DNA of 13,821 nucleotides from an uncultured Collinsella sp. (GTDB lineage: Bacteria > Actinomycetota > Coriobacteriia > Coriobacteriales > Coriobacteriaceae): NCBI GenBank assembly GCA_900547025.1, contig UREZ01000046.1, positions 1 through 13,821 on the forward strand. Reading direction: 5' to 3'. The notes below the pieces were generated by a model. That model was not told where the DNA came from. It worked only from the letters and a program-made list of their open reading frames with translations, and searched no databases. Both the position numbers and the translations under genes were made by a program. Below, in pieces: positions 1 to 6,355 of this stretch. How positions within the stretch are numbered: the stretch's first letter is position 1; each line of letters starts with the position of its first letter.

Positions 1-955
1 CCCGGATCGCCGCGGGGACGTCCGCGCCGGGCGCCGGGGGCTTCGGGCGGGGCGTGCACGTCAGGTAGTGCCACGCCGACTCCACCAGTGCCGTCCTGGC
101 GAGCCGGTTGCCCGTCTTGGTTATCCCGCCGCGCCGCTCGGTCTCGCCGCTCGAGCGCTCCGACGGGACCAGCCCGCACCAGCTCGCGAAGGCCGGGGCC
201 GTCCGGAACCTCGTGAAGGAGCCCGCCTCGGCTGCGAGCCTGAAGGCCGTCAGGGCGTCGATTCCCTTGATGCAGGAGAGCGCCTCGACGGCCGGGCGCC
301 ACCGGTCGGTCCGGGCGAGGGCGAGCACCTTCTTCTCGAGCTGCCGGCGGTCCGACTCCGCGCACCTCGCGGCCGTGACGTAGTACTCGAGCACGTCGCG
401 CTGGGGCCCCTCGAGCCTGATCCCGGATATCCACCTCCAGTGGGCGCGCGTCCAGGATCCCTTCCTCGTCCCGTCGGCGTTGCGCTCGTCCCAGACGTGG
501 CCCAGCCTGATCAGGAACATGTTGAGTCGCTGCCTGGCGCGGCGGTACTCCGCCGTGGCGTCGTCGAGGGCGCGGTCGAGGTCCCGGGCGGCCTCGACGG
601 CCGCATCGGGCAGCGGGACCTCCACGATGTTGTGGGTGGCGAGCATGCGGGCGATGAACTCGGCGTCGCGCCGGTCGTTCTTGCGGCGCGCGTCCGCCGC
701 CGGCCTCTGCATCTTGGAGACGGCGGCCACGGCGCAGTCGAGGCCGAGCGCGCGCAGCTCGCGCGCCATGTGGAAGCCGGTGGGGCCGCTCTCGTAGCAG
801 GCCCTGGGCTCCTCGAACCCGAGGGCCCACTCCGCGATCTCGGCGGCGTCCGTCCCGAAGTCACGGTGCACCACCTCGCCGGTGAAGGGGTTGAACGCCG
901 CGGCGGCGACCGATCGCGCGTGGACGTCCAGGCCGATGGAGGTAACATGGGGCAT
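1..955 (-). CDS. IS110-family transposase, 3' part missing
   Basis: This is a DNA recombinase that moves an IS110-type insertion sequence. Reading minus from the ATG at 955, the frame stays open for 318 codons to the window edge, so the C-terminus lies outside. The N-terminal RuvC-like DEDD domain shows D10 (IGLDVH), E55 (YESGPTGFH) and D94/D97 (KNDRRDA). The C-terminal transposase_20 region is visible from about residue 226, with SCIKGIDALTAF and GLVPSERSSG; S268 or S269 is the likely catalytic serine. The start is supported by a strong GGGAGGAGG at 963-971, seven bases upstream. Family members are usually 330-420 residues, so little is missing. The gene is more GC-rich than its surroundings, as expected for an acquired element. 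Several long antisense frames cover the same DNA but show no family features. Confidence 0.93.
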   Translation of the reverse strand, partial: MPHVTSIGLDVHARSVAAAAFNPFTGEVVHRDFGTDAAEIAEWALGFEEPRACYESGPTGFHMARELRALGLDCAVAAVSKMQRPAADARRKNDRRDAEFIARMLATHNIVEVPLPDAAVEAARDLDRALDDATAEYRRARQRLNMFLIRLGHVWDERNADGTRKGSWTRAHWRWISGIRLEGPQRDVLEYYVTAARCAESDRRQLEKKVLALARTDRWRPAVEALSCIKGIDALTAFRLAAEAGSFTRFRTAPAFASWCGLVPSERSSGETERRGGITKTGNRLARTALVESAWHYLTCTPRPKPPAPGADVPAAIR

Positions 956-1075
956 GGGAAGCCTCCTCCCCGCAGGTGCGGTAAGGGCTACCGCACGGGC
1001 CGATACTCAAAGCCCATTGTGGCATCCCGAGCCCGCGGAAAGAAGCTGCGCCGCGGGGGAGGCGACCCAAATGGC
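956..1075 (-). other. IS110 noncoding flank with two stem-loops (candidate bridge RNA region)
   Basis: In the IS110 subgroup the noncoding DNA upstream of the transposase encodes a structured bridge (seek) RNA that pairs with target and donor DNA. Here the flank holds a perfect 8-bp stem, GTGCGGTA (976-983) with TACCGCAC (989-996), loop of 5. A second 7-bp stem pairs CCCGCGG (1032-1038) with CCGCGGG (1051-1057), loop of 12. The structure is visible. The RNA role is inferred from the family, and the guide loops cannot be assigned without the element's ends. Confidence 0.35.
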
Positions 1076-1186
1076 TTTCTCATATCGTCTTTTTATGCTT
1101 CGAATGCTGCTTGAGTGCCTCGGAAAGTTCGATAAGCGCCGTGAAGAGCGAGACCAAAGCAACCAAGAGCTCTACGAGCTCTGATG

Positions 1187-1232
1187 GGCCCGGGATGACC
1201 TCTGATTCAAGTCACCGGGCCTAAATCTTTTT
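1187..1232 (+). terminator. Intrinsic terminator-like hairpin
   Basis: GGCCCGG (1187-1193) plus TGAC (1196-1199) pairs with GTCACCGGGCC (1211-1221), giving an 11-bp stem with a 2-base bulge, followed by CTTTTT at 1227-1232. It reads on the plus strand. No convincing plus-strand gene precedes it; only a short frame ending in a TGA at about 1182-1184 does. It may end the remnant of a gene cut by the IS, or a small RNA. The rest of 1233-1395 shows nothing assignable: no clear promoter was found for the exonuclease gene that follows. Confidence 0.5.
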
Positions 1233-1395
1233 CAGGCATTTGAATAGAGCGGGCGATTCTCTTGGGGCCGTCTGCATGGCGTATGCCTGGCGCGCGTGGC
1301 ATTGCGTCCCGCTTTTGTGTCCGCACGGGCGCCTATCCTTACGGCAATGTAGCCGCCTATGTAACGAGCGGCAGTTGACGGAGAAAGGCCCAACC

Positions 1396-2217
1396 GTGTC
1401 AGCTGAAAAGACGCCGTGTATCTCGGCTATCGATACGACGAACTTTGCGCGCCAGATTGTGCTGGACTTTGAGTTTGCGCCGGTGCCAAAGCAGCGTCAG
1501 CGCCGTGGACTGTGCAATGAGATTATCGAGGCCGGCGCCGTCAAGCTCGATTACCACGGCAACGTTATGGGCGAGTTCTCGCAGTTTGTACAGACGGAAT
1601 TTACCGAAGGCGTTGCGTTCCCCGTCCGCGAGCTCACAGGGATATCGGCCGTGGGCACCGCGATGGCCGATCCGCTCTACATGGTGATCAAAAGGCTCAG
1701 CGATTGGATCGGGCGCTACTCCGCCCAGGTGGTCTGTTGGAGCGGGGCGGATCGTCGACAGCTTTTGATCGAGTGTCAAGCAAAGCACATCGATCTTTCC
1801 GCATTTCCTACGGACTGGGCCGACCTGCAGGCGTTTTACACCTCGATCATGGACATGAGCAGCCACGGGTGCGTCTCTTTGAGTGACGCAGCGACGTGGT
1901 TTGGCATCGAGTTCGACGAGTCGACGGGTCACGCCCACAGCGCCCTAGCCGATGCGCGCGTGACCGCCAAGCTGCTCAAGCAGATGATGGACGGGGACTA
2001 CCGCGTGAGCCCGCGCGCCCAGGAGGTCCGTCAACGGTGGGGGATGGGCGAGCGAGCTCAGACGCGCCTTTCCAGCAAGTGCTCCGAGCTGGGCGACCTG
2101 CTGCTAAAGCTGAAGGCGGAGGGGGTAGGCCTTTTGAGAACGCCATTCGGTTTGGCATGGCGGGGCTGTAAGCGCGAGCCCGCCCTGCTGTTTGAATCGA
2201 AGCGTCAACCAGTATGA
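1396..2217 (+). CDS. DEDDh 3'-5' exonuclease-like protein
   Basis: Predicted cytoplasmic nuclease of the RNase T/DNA polymerase epsilon-subunit (PF00929) fold, resembling the KapD/ERI-1-like group. With the GTG start at 1396 the product has 273 residues. All DEDDh motifs are present: Exo I D24/E26 in VLDFEF with the NEIIEAGAVKL strand after it, Exo II D119 in CWSGADRRQ, and Exo III H181/D186 in HAHSALADAR, so it should be active with two metal ions. The C-terminal 80 or so residues are basic and not recognised. The frame is open back to an ATG at 1240, but GGAG and AAAGG at 1380-1388 sit seven bases before the GTG, and the upstream 52 residues are Cys/Arg-rich with no domain look. It converges on the next gene with a 21-base gap. 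Substrate (DNA or RNA) is unknown. Confidence 0.85.
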   Translation: MSAEKTPCISAIDTTNFARQIVLDFEFAPVPKQRQRRGLCNEIIEAGAVKLDYHGNVMGEFSQFVQTEFTEGVAFPVRELTGISAVGTAMADPLYMVIKRLSDWIGRYSAQVVCWSGADRRQLLIECQAKHIDLSAFPTDWADLQAFYTSIMDMSSHGCVSLSDAATWFGIEFDESTGHAHSALADARVTAKLLKQMMDGDYRVSPRAQEVRQRWGMGERAQTRLSSKCSELGDLLLKLKAEGVGLLRTPFGLAWRGCKREPALLFESKRQPV

Positions 2218-2238
2218 CGAGCTGTCTGGTCTGTCTGC

Positions 2239-2661
2239 CTACGCCCCCGCAATCCCGCGTGCCACGCTCAGCAGCTCGTACTCCCTCTGACTCCACTGGC
2301 GTAGCTCGGCTGCGTCGACGGCATCGCGACACAGATCCAGGAACACCTCGGCGCTCTCGCAGAAATACTTGCGGGCAAAGTCGACCGAGCCGTCCGCGAT
2401 GCACGCGCCGTCGGCAAAGAGCTTCCAGCTAGATGGCTCACGCGAGTCGTCTCCGAACAGCTTAATCTGCAGCACATGCGGATTGCCAGCAGCACAGAGC
2501 TTTTCCTCGAGCTTCTGTACCGTAAAGCGCATCTGGTGGGAGAGGCTGCTCTTGATCATGGCCGAGGCGTAGCCATTTGGCTTATCCAGAAGATGCATGT
2601 GATTTGGTTTGACGATCAGGTTGTGGAAGTTACGCTCGCTGCGCACAGAGAAATTGTCCAT
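2239..2661 (-). CDS. Hypothetical protein, 140 residues
   Basis: I do not recognise this gene. The product is soluble with no signal peptide or membrane segment. It begins MDNFSVRSERNFHNLIVKP and contains a QKLEEKLCAAG helix-like stretch, a GDDSREPSSWKLFADG segment and an amphipathic C-terminal half. The ATG at 2661 was chosen because AAGGAG lies five bases upstream. The frame continues upstream to 2820, but that part crosses a terminator-like hairpin and looks non-coding. Short phrases such as NLIVKPNHMHLL faintly recall REP-associated (Y1) transposases, whose HUH core is not present here, so that reading is not supported. The gene converges with the exonuclease gene. Confidence 0.6.
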   Translation of the reverse strand: MDNFSVRSERNFHNLIVKPNHMHLLDKPNGYASAMIKSSLSHQMRFTVQKLEEKLCAAGNPHVLQIKLFGDDSREPSSWKLFADGACIADGSVDFARKYFCESAEVFLDLCRDAVDAAELRQWSQREYELLSVARGIAGA

Positions 2662-2754
2662 ACGGACTCCTTTCATCGATGTTGGCAGGGCCACCGTGCC
2701 TCTTGGCCGGTTGGCGTCGGAATCGTGGAGCCAACTCTCTACCCCGACTCTGGA

Positions 2755-2779
2755 TAAAACACGCCCGCTCCTTGCGGGC
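2755..2779 (-). terminator. Intrinsic terminator-like hairpin
   Basis: On the minus strand GCCCGC (2779-2774), loop AAGGA, GCGGGC (2768-2763) is followed by GTG and then TTTT (2759-2756). It lies downstream of the membrane-protein gene and upstream of the 140-residue gene, so it would separate their transcripts. Confidence 0.5.
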
Positions 2780-2883
2780 ACGATGGAGTCTATCAACGTG
2801 TACGGACAGAAATCAGGCACCGCTTGCGAAATGACGCGCGGGCGGCGCTTGATTTCGCCGGCTGTCGCTAGGCTTAAATCAGA

Positions 2884-2957
2884 AAAAGTGTCGAAATCAG
2901 CCGTGTAAAAGTACGGAAAAGTGTCGAAATAGGCATCTTAAAACTTCGGAAAAGTGT
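2884..2957. repeat. Three direct repeats with exact 33-bp period
   Basis: AAAAGTGT begins at 2884, 2917 and 2950, exactly 33 bases apart. The first two copies extend as AAAAGTGTCGAAAT; the third diverges after AAAAGTGT. The interval sequence is partly conserved too (TTTTA/TAAAA and GC positions). The period is a multiple of three: the plus strand reads KVSK in one frame in copies 1 and 2, but stops interrupt it. It lies in the 366-base gene-free stretch 2662-3027 with the two terminators; nothing else was found in that stretch. Confidence 0.7.
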
Positions 2958-2968
2958 AGCTGGATGAC

Positions 2969-2994
2969 AAAACAGCACTTAGAAGCCGGTGCTG
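2969..2994 (-). terminator. Intrinsic terminator-like hairpin after the membrane-protein gene
   Basis: Minus strand: CAGCAC (2994-2989), 10-base loop, GTGCTG (2978-2973), then TTTT (2972-2969). The stem is only 6 bp, but it sits 34 bases past the stop codon of the gene at 3028-4014, the expected place. Confidence 0.5.
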
Positions 2995-3027
2995 GATGCG
3001 GGATCCTGCGGCCGCCTTCAGCTCTCG

Positions 3028-4014
3028 CTACTCATCGTCCCCGTCGTTGGGGTCGCCCTTGAGGGTGTTGATGTCCAGATACTCGTTATCGTCCTCTTTT
3101 TGCTGGGTCTCCGACTCCGCTTGGGTGGGGCCGGAGAACAGCCGGAATCCCTCAAACGCAATGACGCCGAGCAGGGCAATGACAATGGCGATAAAGGCAA
3201 CCTTGACTGCCTGCGGAAATTCCGAGAAACGCAGCGCCTTTTCCTCGGCGTAATAATCGGCGAAGCGCTCTTCGCCCGTGCTTTTGGTATACGCCGGCGC
3301 GGACGCGGCCTCCGGGTCATATTCCGGTGCAGGCGTGGCAGCGTACGGGTCGTTGAGATAATCGCTCGATGCGTTGCCATAATCCTCGGTCTCGATGCGA
3401 TCGGTGCCTGCATAGCCATCGGAATAATCGGAATATGCCGCACCGCCCTCATAGTCCGCGGCGCTCGTGTTGGCGGCAAAAAGCGGGTTAACTGGAACGT
3501 CGAGCGCCGGCATGCCGGTAGAGGTCTCATCTAGATCGGCTGCAGCCCAGGAATCGTAGGCAACCTGATGGGCAACGGGCTCATCGAGCCTTGTGACCGG
3601 AGACTTGCGTGCCGCAGGAACGGGCAACTGCTGGGCGCTGTACATAACGGTGCTGTCGGCCGATTTGCTCCGCGTCGCCGCAGCGAGAAATGCCGCCGTC
3701 TCGGACGGGTCGCTTGCGGGGCGGGGAGTGGGCGTGGGCGCCGAAGTGGGTGCGGGCGTAGACGCGGGCGTCGAAACAGGCGGCTGCGTAGGAGTCGGCG
3801 CAGATGCGGGCTTAGGCGCAAGTGCGGGATTGGGGCTTGACGGGCGAGCCCCACCGCCCATGAGTTCGTCGGCGGTCCACGGGCGATCATCCATCACGTC
3901 GTCAAGGCTCAGCGAAAACAGGTCGTCTTCACCCTTATCGAACATGCGGTGCACATGTCCACCAATTGCCGGAATCAATCCGCGACCGGTGCATGATGCC
4001 TTGCTCAACGCCAT
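3028..4014 (-). CDS. Hypothetical single-pass membrane protein with Pro/Ala/Thr-rich linker
   Basis: I do not recognise the family. The product has 328 residues from the ATG at 4014, which follows AAAGGGTGG with a six-base spacer; upstream in-frame ATGs up to 4110 lack such a site. Layout: an acidic N-terminal head (FDKGEDDLFSLSLDD, about 24-38), a long linker rich in Pro, Ala, Thr and Ser (about 58-110), an acidic Tyr/Asp-rich low-complexity region, one hydrophobic segment (about 270-290, VKVAFIAIVIALLGVIAFEG), and a short acidic tail (EDDNEYLDI...NDGDDE). There is no N-terminal signal, so the large part is probably cytoplasmic and the tail outside. The layout suggests a scaffold or envelope-associated protein, but no enzymatic motif is visible. 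The nearest gene upstream is the PAS/HTH regulator on the same strand, 123 bases away. Confidence 0.72.
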   Translation of the reverse strand: MALSKASCTGRGLIPAIGGHVHRMFDKGEDDLFSLSLDDVMDDRPWTADELMGGGARPSSPNPALAPKPASAPTPTQPPVSTPASTPAPTSAPTPTPRPASDPSETAAFLAAATRSKSADSTVMYSAQQLPVPAARKSPVTRLDEPVAHQVAYDSWAAADLDETSTGMPALDVPVNPLFAANTSAADYEGGAAYSDYSDGYAGTDRIETEDYGNASSDYLNDPYAATPAPEYDPEAASAPAYTKSTGEERFADYYAEEKALRFSEFPQAVKVAFIAIVIALLGVIAFEGFRLFSGPTQAESETQQKEDDNEYLDINTLKGDPNDGDDE

Positions 4015-4137
4015 TCTGTTCCACCCTTTCGAAATGCTAATGACATCGATTATATGGAACTTCCCAAGCGGCTCGGTCTTGGATTCGTGCTTTCCAGAAC
4101 TCGCGCCCAAAAGGGGAGGGGCAATCCAGGCGAGTGC

Positions 4138-4791
4138 CTACTTGTCGCCTGTCGCCGCCTTGGCCTCATTGAGGTAGCTATAGAAGCTGTACTTGGAGAT
4201 GCCAAAGAACTCGCAGGCGCGCTCGCTCGACTTGGAAATGAGGAAGGCGCCGCGACGGTCGAGGTAGCCAATGGCACGAATGCGCTCGTCTTTGGTCATG
4301 AGTGCCGCGGGCTTGCCCACAAACTGTTCGCACTCGTGCAGCAGGTCCTCGAGCAGGTCGCCGATGTTTTTGGTAATGGGCTCGGGCTCGGTGTAGCCCG
4401 TGCCGCCGGTGCCGGTAAAGGCGTCGAGCGAACGCTCAAAAGCCTTCATAAGCGTAATGTCAAAGTTGATGCCCAAAATGCCGACAGGCTCGCCCTCGTC
4501 GTTGCGGATAAAGATCGTCGACGATTTGAGCAGCTTGCCATCGGCGGTTTTGGTGAGGTATGGCTCGCGGTCGTGCACGTCGGTGGTGCCCTCGTGCATG
4601 GACTCAAACACAATATGGCTGGGGCCATCACCCAGTTTTCGCCCGCTGACGTGGCCGTTTTCGATCACTACGATGGAGTGGTCCACGTCCTCGGTCTCCA
4701 GATCGTGGACGACGACTTCGCAGTTGGGGCCAAATTGGAGCGCCAGGCCGTGTGCAAGGCGCTTATAAAACTCAATCTGTGCGGGGGTCAT
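4138..4791 (-). CDS. YheO-type PAS domain / HTH transcriptional regulator
   Basis: DNA-binding regulator with an N-terminal YheO-like PAS ligand-sensing domain (PF08348; about residues 3-115) and a C-terminal HTH_22 domain (PF13309; about 165-215). Family features seen are CEVVVHDLETEDVDHSIVVI, the GRKLGD turn, KSSTIFIRNDEGEPVGILGIN, and the helix-turn-helix region KSSERACEFFGISKYSFYSYLNE. The length of 217 residues is normal. The ATG at 4791 has AGGAAGG at 4797-4803 five bases upstream; an earlier in-frame ATG at 4821 has no good site. It is divergent from ygeX across 277 bp, so it is the obvious candidate to control the catabolic genes, perhaps sensing a purine or amino acid intermediate. 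Characterised relatives include DauR, a regulator of D-arginine use in Pseudomonas. The ligand and the sign of control are unknown. Confidence 0.9.
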   Translation of the reverse strand: MTPAQIEFYKRLAHGLALQFGPNCEVVVHDLETEDVDHSIVVIENGHVSGRKLGDGPSHIVFESMHEGTTDVHDREPYLTKTADGKLLKSSTIFIRNDEGEPVGILGINFDITLMKAFERSLDAFTGTGGTGYTEPEPITKNIGDLLEDLLHECEQFVGKPAALMTKDERIRAIGYLDRRGAFLISKSSERACEFFGISKYSFYSYLNEAKAATGDK

Positions 4792-5068
4792 GGGTGCCTT
4801 CCTAAAAATTAGTTTGGGCACACTTTGCCATAAACCACACTTGTTCGCAAATAACGAAAGCGTCGCTGCGTTATGTGACCGTTCGGCGGCGAAAAGGTAC
4901 CGATTACGGCAACAAACAATTTGTTAGGTTTACCAATCAAAAAGTGTGATAGAACAGTGCTAACAAACTTTTTGTTTGGCATCCACATAAAAGTTCAGTC
5001 GCATGAATGGGAATGGGCTGAAACGCGTATGCGGGGGCCGGCAAGAGAGGACTTAAGGAGTTCACCGT
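4792..5068. promoter_or_regulatory. Divergent control region between regulator and ygeX
   Basis: This 277-bp region is more AT-rich than its flanks and must hold both promoters. No textbook -35/-10 pair with good spacing could be assigned for either gene. Besides the operator pair, CACACTT occurs at 4819-4825 and 4836-4842, and inverted at 4942-4948. The ygeX ribosome-binding site AAGGAG lies eight bases before its ATG. Confidence 0.6.
4911..4979. promoter_or_regulatory. Candidate operator pair, two 18-bp near-palindromes
   Basis: Site 1 (4911-4928) reads AACAAACAATTTGTTAGG and site 2 (4962-4979) reads AACAAACTTTTTGTTTGG. They match at 15 of 18 positions, and each has a symmetric AACAAA/TTTGTT-type or CAAAC/GTTTG core. 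Starts are 51 bp apart, close to five helical turns, so two bound dimers would lie on the same DNA face. Binding by the divergent YheO-type regulator is inferred from position only. Confidence 0.5.
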
Positions 5069-6283
5069 ATGGCCGATAAGATCCAGTGGGCGGGCAACAC
5101 GATGCCCAAGAGCGATGACAAGCACTTGGGAATCATGAGCCTCGACCACGTGAAGAAGGCCCGCGCCTTCCACCAGTCGTTCCCTCAGTACACCGTCACT
5201 CCGCTTGCCCGCCTGGATGGTCAGGCTGCGCGCCTGGGCCTTTCCAACCTGTGCGTTAAGGACGAGAGCTATCGCTTTGGCCTCAACGCCTTTAAGGTCC
5301 TGGGCGGTTCGTTTGCCATGGCCAACTACATTGCCGACGAGACCGGCAAGGACGTTGCCGAGTGCACCTTCGATTACCTGACCTCCGATCAGCTTGCCAA
5401 GGACTTTGGCCAGGCCACCTTCTTTACTGCCACCGACGGCAACCATGGCCGCGGCGTGGCATGGGCTGCCAACAAGCTGGGCCAGAAGGCCGTCGTGCAC
5501 ATGCCCAAGGGTTCCACCAAGCCCCGCTTTGATAACATCGCCGCCGAGGGCGCCACGGTGACCATCGAAGAGGTCAACTACGACGAGTGCGTGCGCATGG
5601 CCGCCGCCGAGGCCGACGCCTGCGAGCGCGGCGTCATCGTTCAGGATACCGCCTGGGAGGGCTACGAGAAGATCCCGTCCTGGATCATGGAGGGCTACGG
5701 CACCATGGCTTCCGAGGCTGCCGAGCAGCTGCGCGAGATGGCCATCAACCGCCCGACGCACGTCTTTGTCCAGGCTGGCGTGGGCTCGCTCGCCGGCGCC
5801 GTGGTGGGCTACTTCACCAACCTGTATCCCGATAACCCGCCCACCTTCGTCGTGGTCGAGTGCGCGCCTGCCGCCTGCCTGTACAAGGGCGCTGCCGCCG
5901 GCGACGGCGATCCGCGCATCGTGGACGGCGACATGCCCTCCATCATGGCCGGCCTGTGCTGCGGCGAGCCCAACATCCTGGGCTGGGATATCCTGCGCAA
6001 CCACACCACCGCCTTCGTGTCCTGCCCCGACTGGGTCACCGCTCGCGGCATGCGCACTCTGGGCGCTCCCGAGAAGGGCGACCCGCGCGTCATCTCCGGC
6101 GAGTCCGGCGCTGTGACCACCGGTCTGGTTGAGACTCTCATGTTCGATCCCGAGTACGCCGAGCTCAAGGAACTCATCGGCCTGGACAAGACGAGCTCCG
6201 TGCTCTGCTTCTCCACCGAGGGCGACACGGATCCGGATCAGTACCGTCGCATCGTCTGGGAAGGCGAATATCCCACTTGCTAA
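5069..6283 (+). CDS. ygeX: 2,3-diaminopropionate ammonia-lyase
   Basis: PLP enzyme of fold type II that converts 2,3-diaminopropionate to pyruvate and two ammonia. The 404-residue length is close to E. coli YgeX (about 398). Seen: the Schiff-base lysine K76 in FGLNAFKVLGGSFA, the ATDGNHGRGVAWAA segment with D123 (the second acid/base group in this family, needed for the D-isomer), the phosphate-binding glycine loop in VGSLAGAVVGY, and the typical C-terminal FSTEGDTDPDQYRRI. The start is supported by AAGGAG at the right spacing. It heads the plus-strand series and is followed by ygeY after 72 bases. In gut anaerobes this gene is part of the purine/uric acid degradation cluster, where ammonia and a C3 acid are end products. 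Codons are strongly biased to AAG, ATC and GCC, suggesting high expression. Confidence 0.96.
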   Translation: MADKIQWAGNTMPKSDDKHLGIMSLDHVKKARAFHQSFPQYTVTPLARLDGQAARLGLSNLCVKDESYRFGLNAFKVLGGSFAMANYIADETGKDVAECTFDYLTSDQLAKDFGQATFFTATDGNHGRGVAWAANKLGQKAVVHMPKGSTKPRFDNIAAEGATVTIEEVNYDECVRMAAAEADACERGVIVQDTAWEGYEKIPSWIMEGYGTMASEAAEQLREMAINRPTHVFVQAGVGSLAGAVVGYFTNLYPDNPPTFVVVECAPAACLYKGAAAGDGDPRIVDGDMPSIMAGLCCGEPNILGWDILRNHTTAFVSCPDWVTARGMRTLGAPEKGDPRVISGESGAVTTGLVETLMFDPEYAELKELIGLDKTSSVLCFSTEGDTDPDQYRRIVWEGEYPTC

Positions 6284-6288
6284 TACTG

Positions 6289-6315
6289 GGCGGAGTAAAT
6301 AGGTATCGCTCCGCC
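6289..6315 (+). other. Intercistronic hairpin after ygeX
   Basis: GGCGGAG (6289-6295) pairs perfectly with CTCCGCC (6309-6315), loop of 13, six bases after the ygeX stop codon. No T-run follows, so it is not a normal terminator. It could protect the 3' end of ygeX mRNA or tune expression of ygeY. Confidence 0.45.
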
Positions 6316-6355
6316 ACCCCACAGGTAGATTCCTTCGTTTGAAAGGTTATGAACA

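Larger units (their letters stand above)
1..1075 (-). mobile_element. IS110-family insertion sequence, partial
   Basis: This is the transposase gene plus its upstream noncoding flank. IS110 elements lack long terminal inverted repeats and often make no clear target duplication, so the end cannot be fixed by eye. The right boundary given is a guess at where the very GC-rich sequence gives way to a more AT-rich stretch near 1070. The other end is outside the window. Confidence 0.55.

Noticed and set aside
68..1114. Long plus-strand open frame over the IS110 gene
   Set aside because: It is antisense to a transposase with all catalytic motifs; the product is Arg/Pro/Gly-rich with no domain, typical of GC-rich shadow frames.
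3001..3015. Adjacent BamHI (GGATCC) and NotI (GCGGCCGC) sites resembling a cloning junction
   Set aside because: Such sites arise by chance in GC-rich DNA, and no vector or adapter sequence surrounds them.
4944..4967. CRP-like site starting TGTGA upstream of ygeX
   Set aside because: Only the left half-site is present; there is no matching TCACA at the right spacing.
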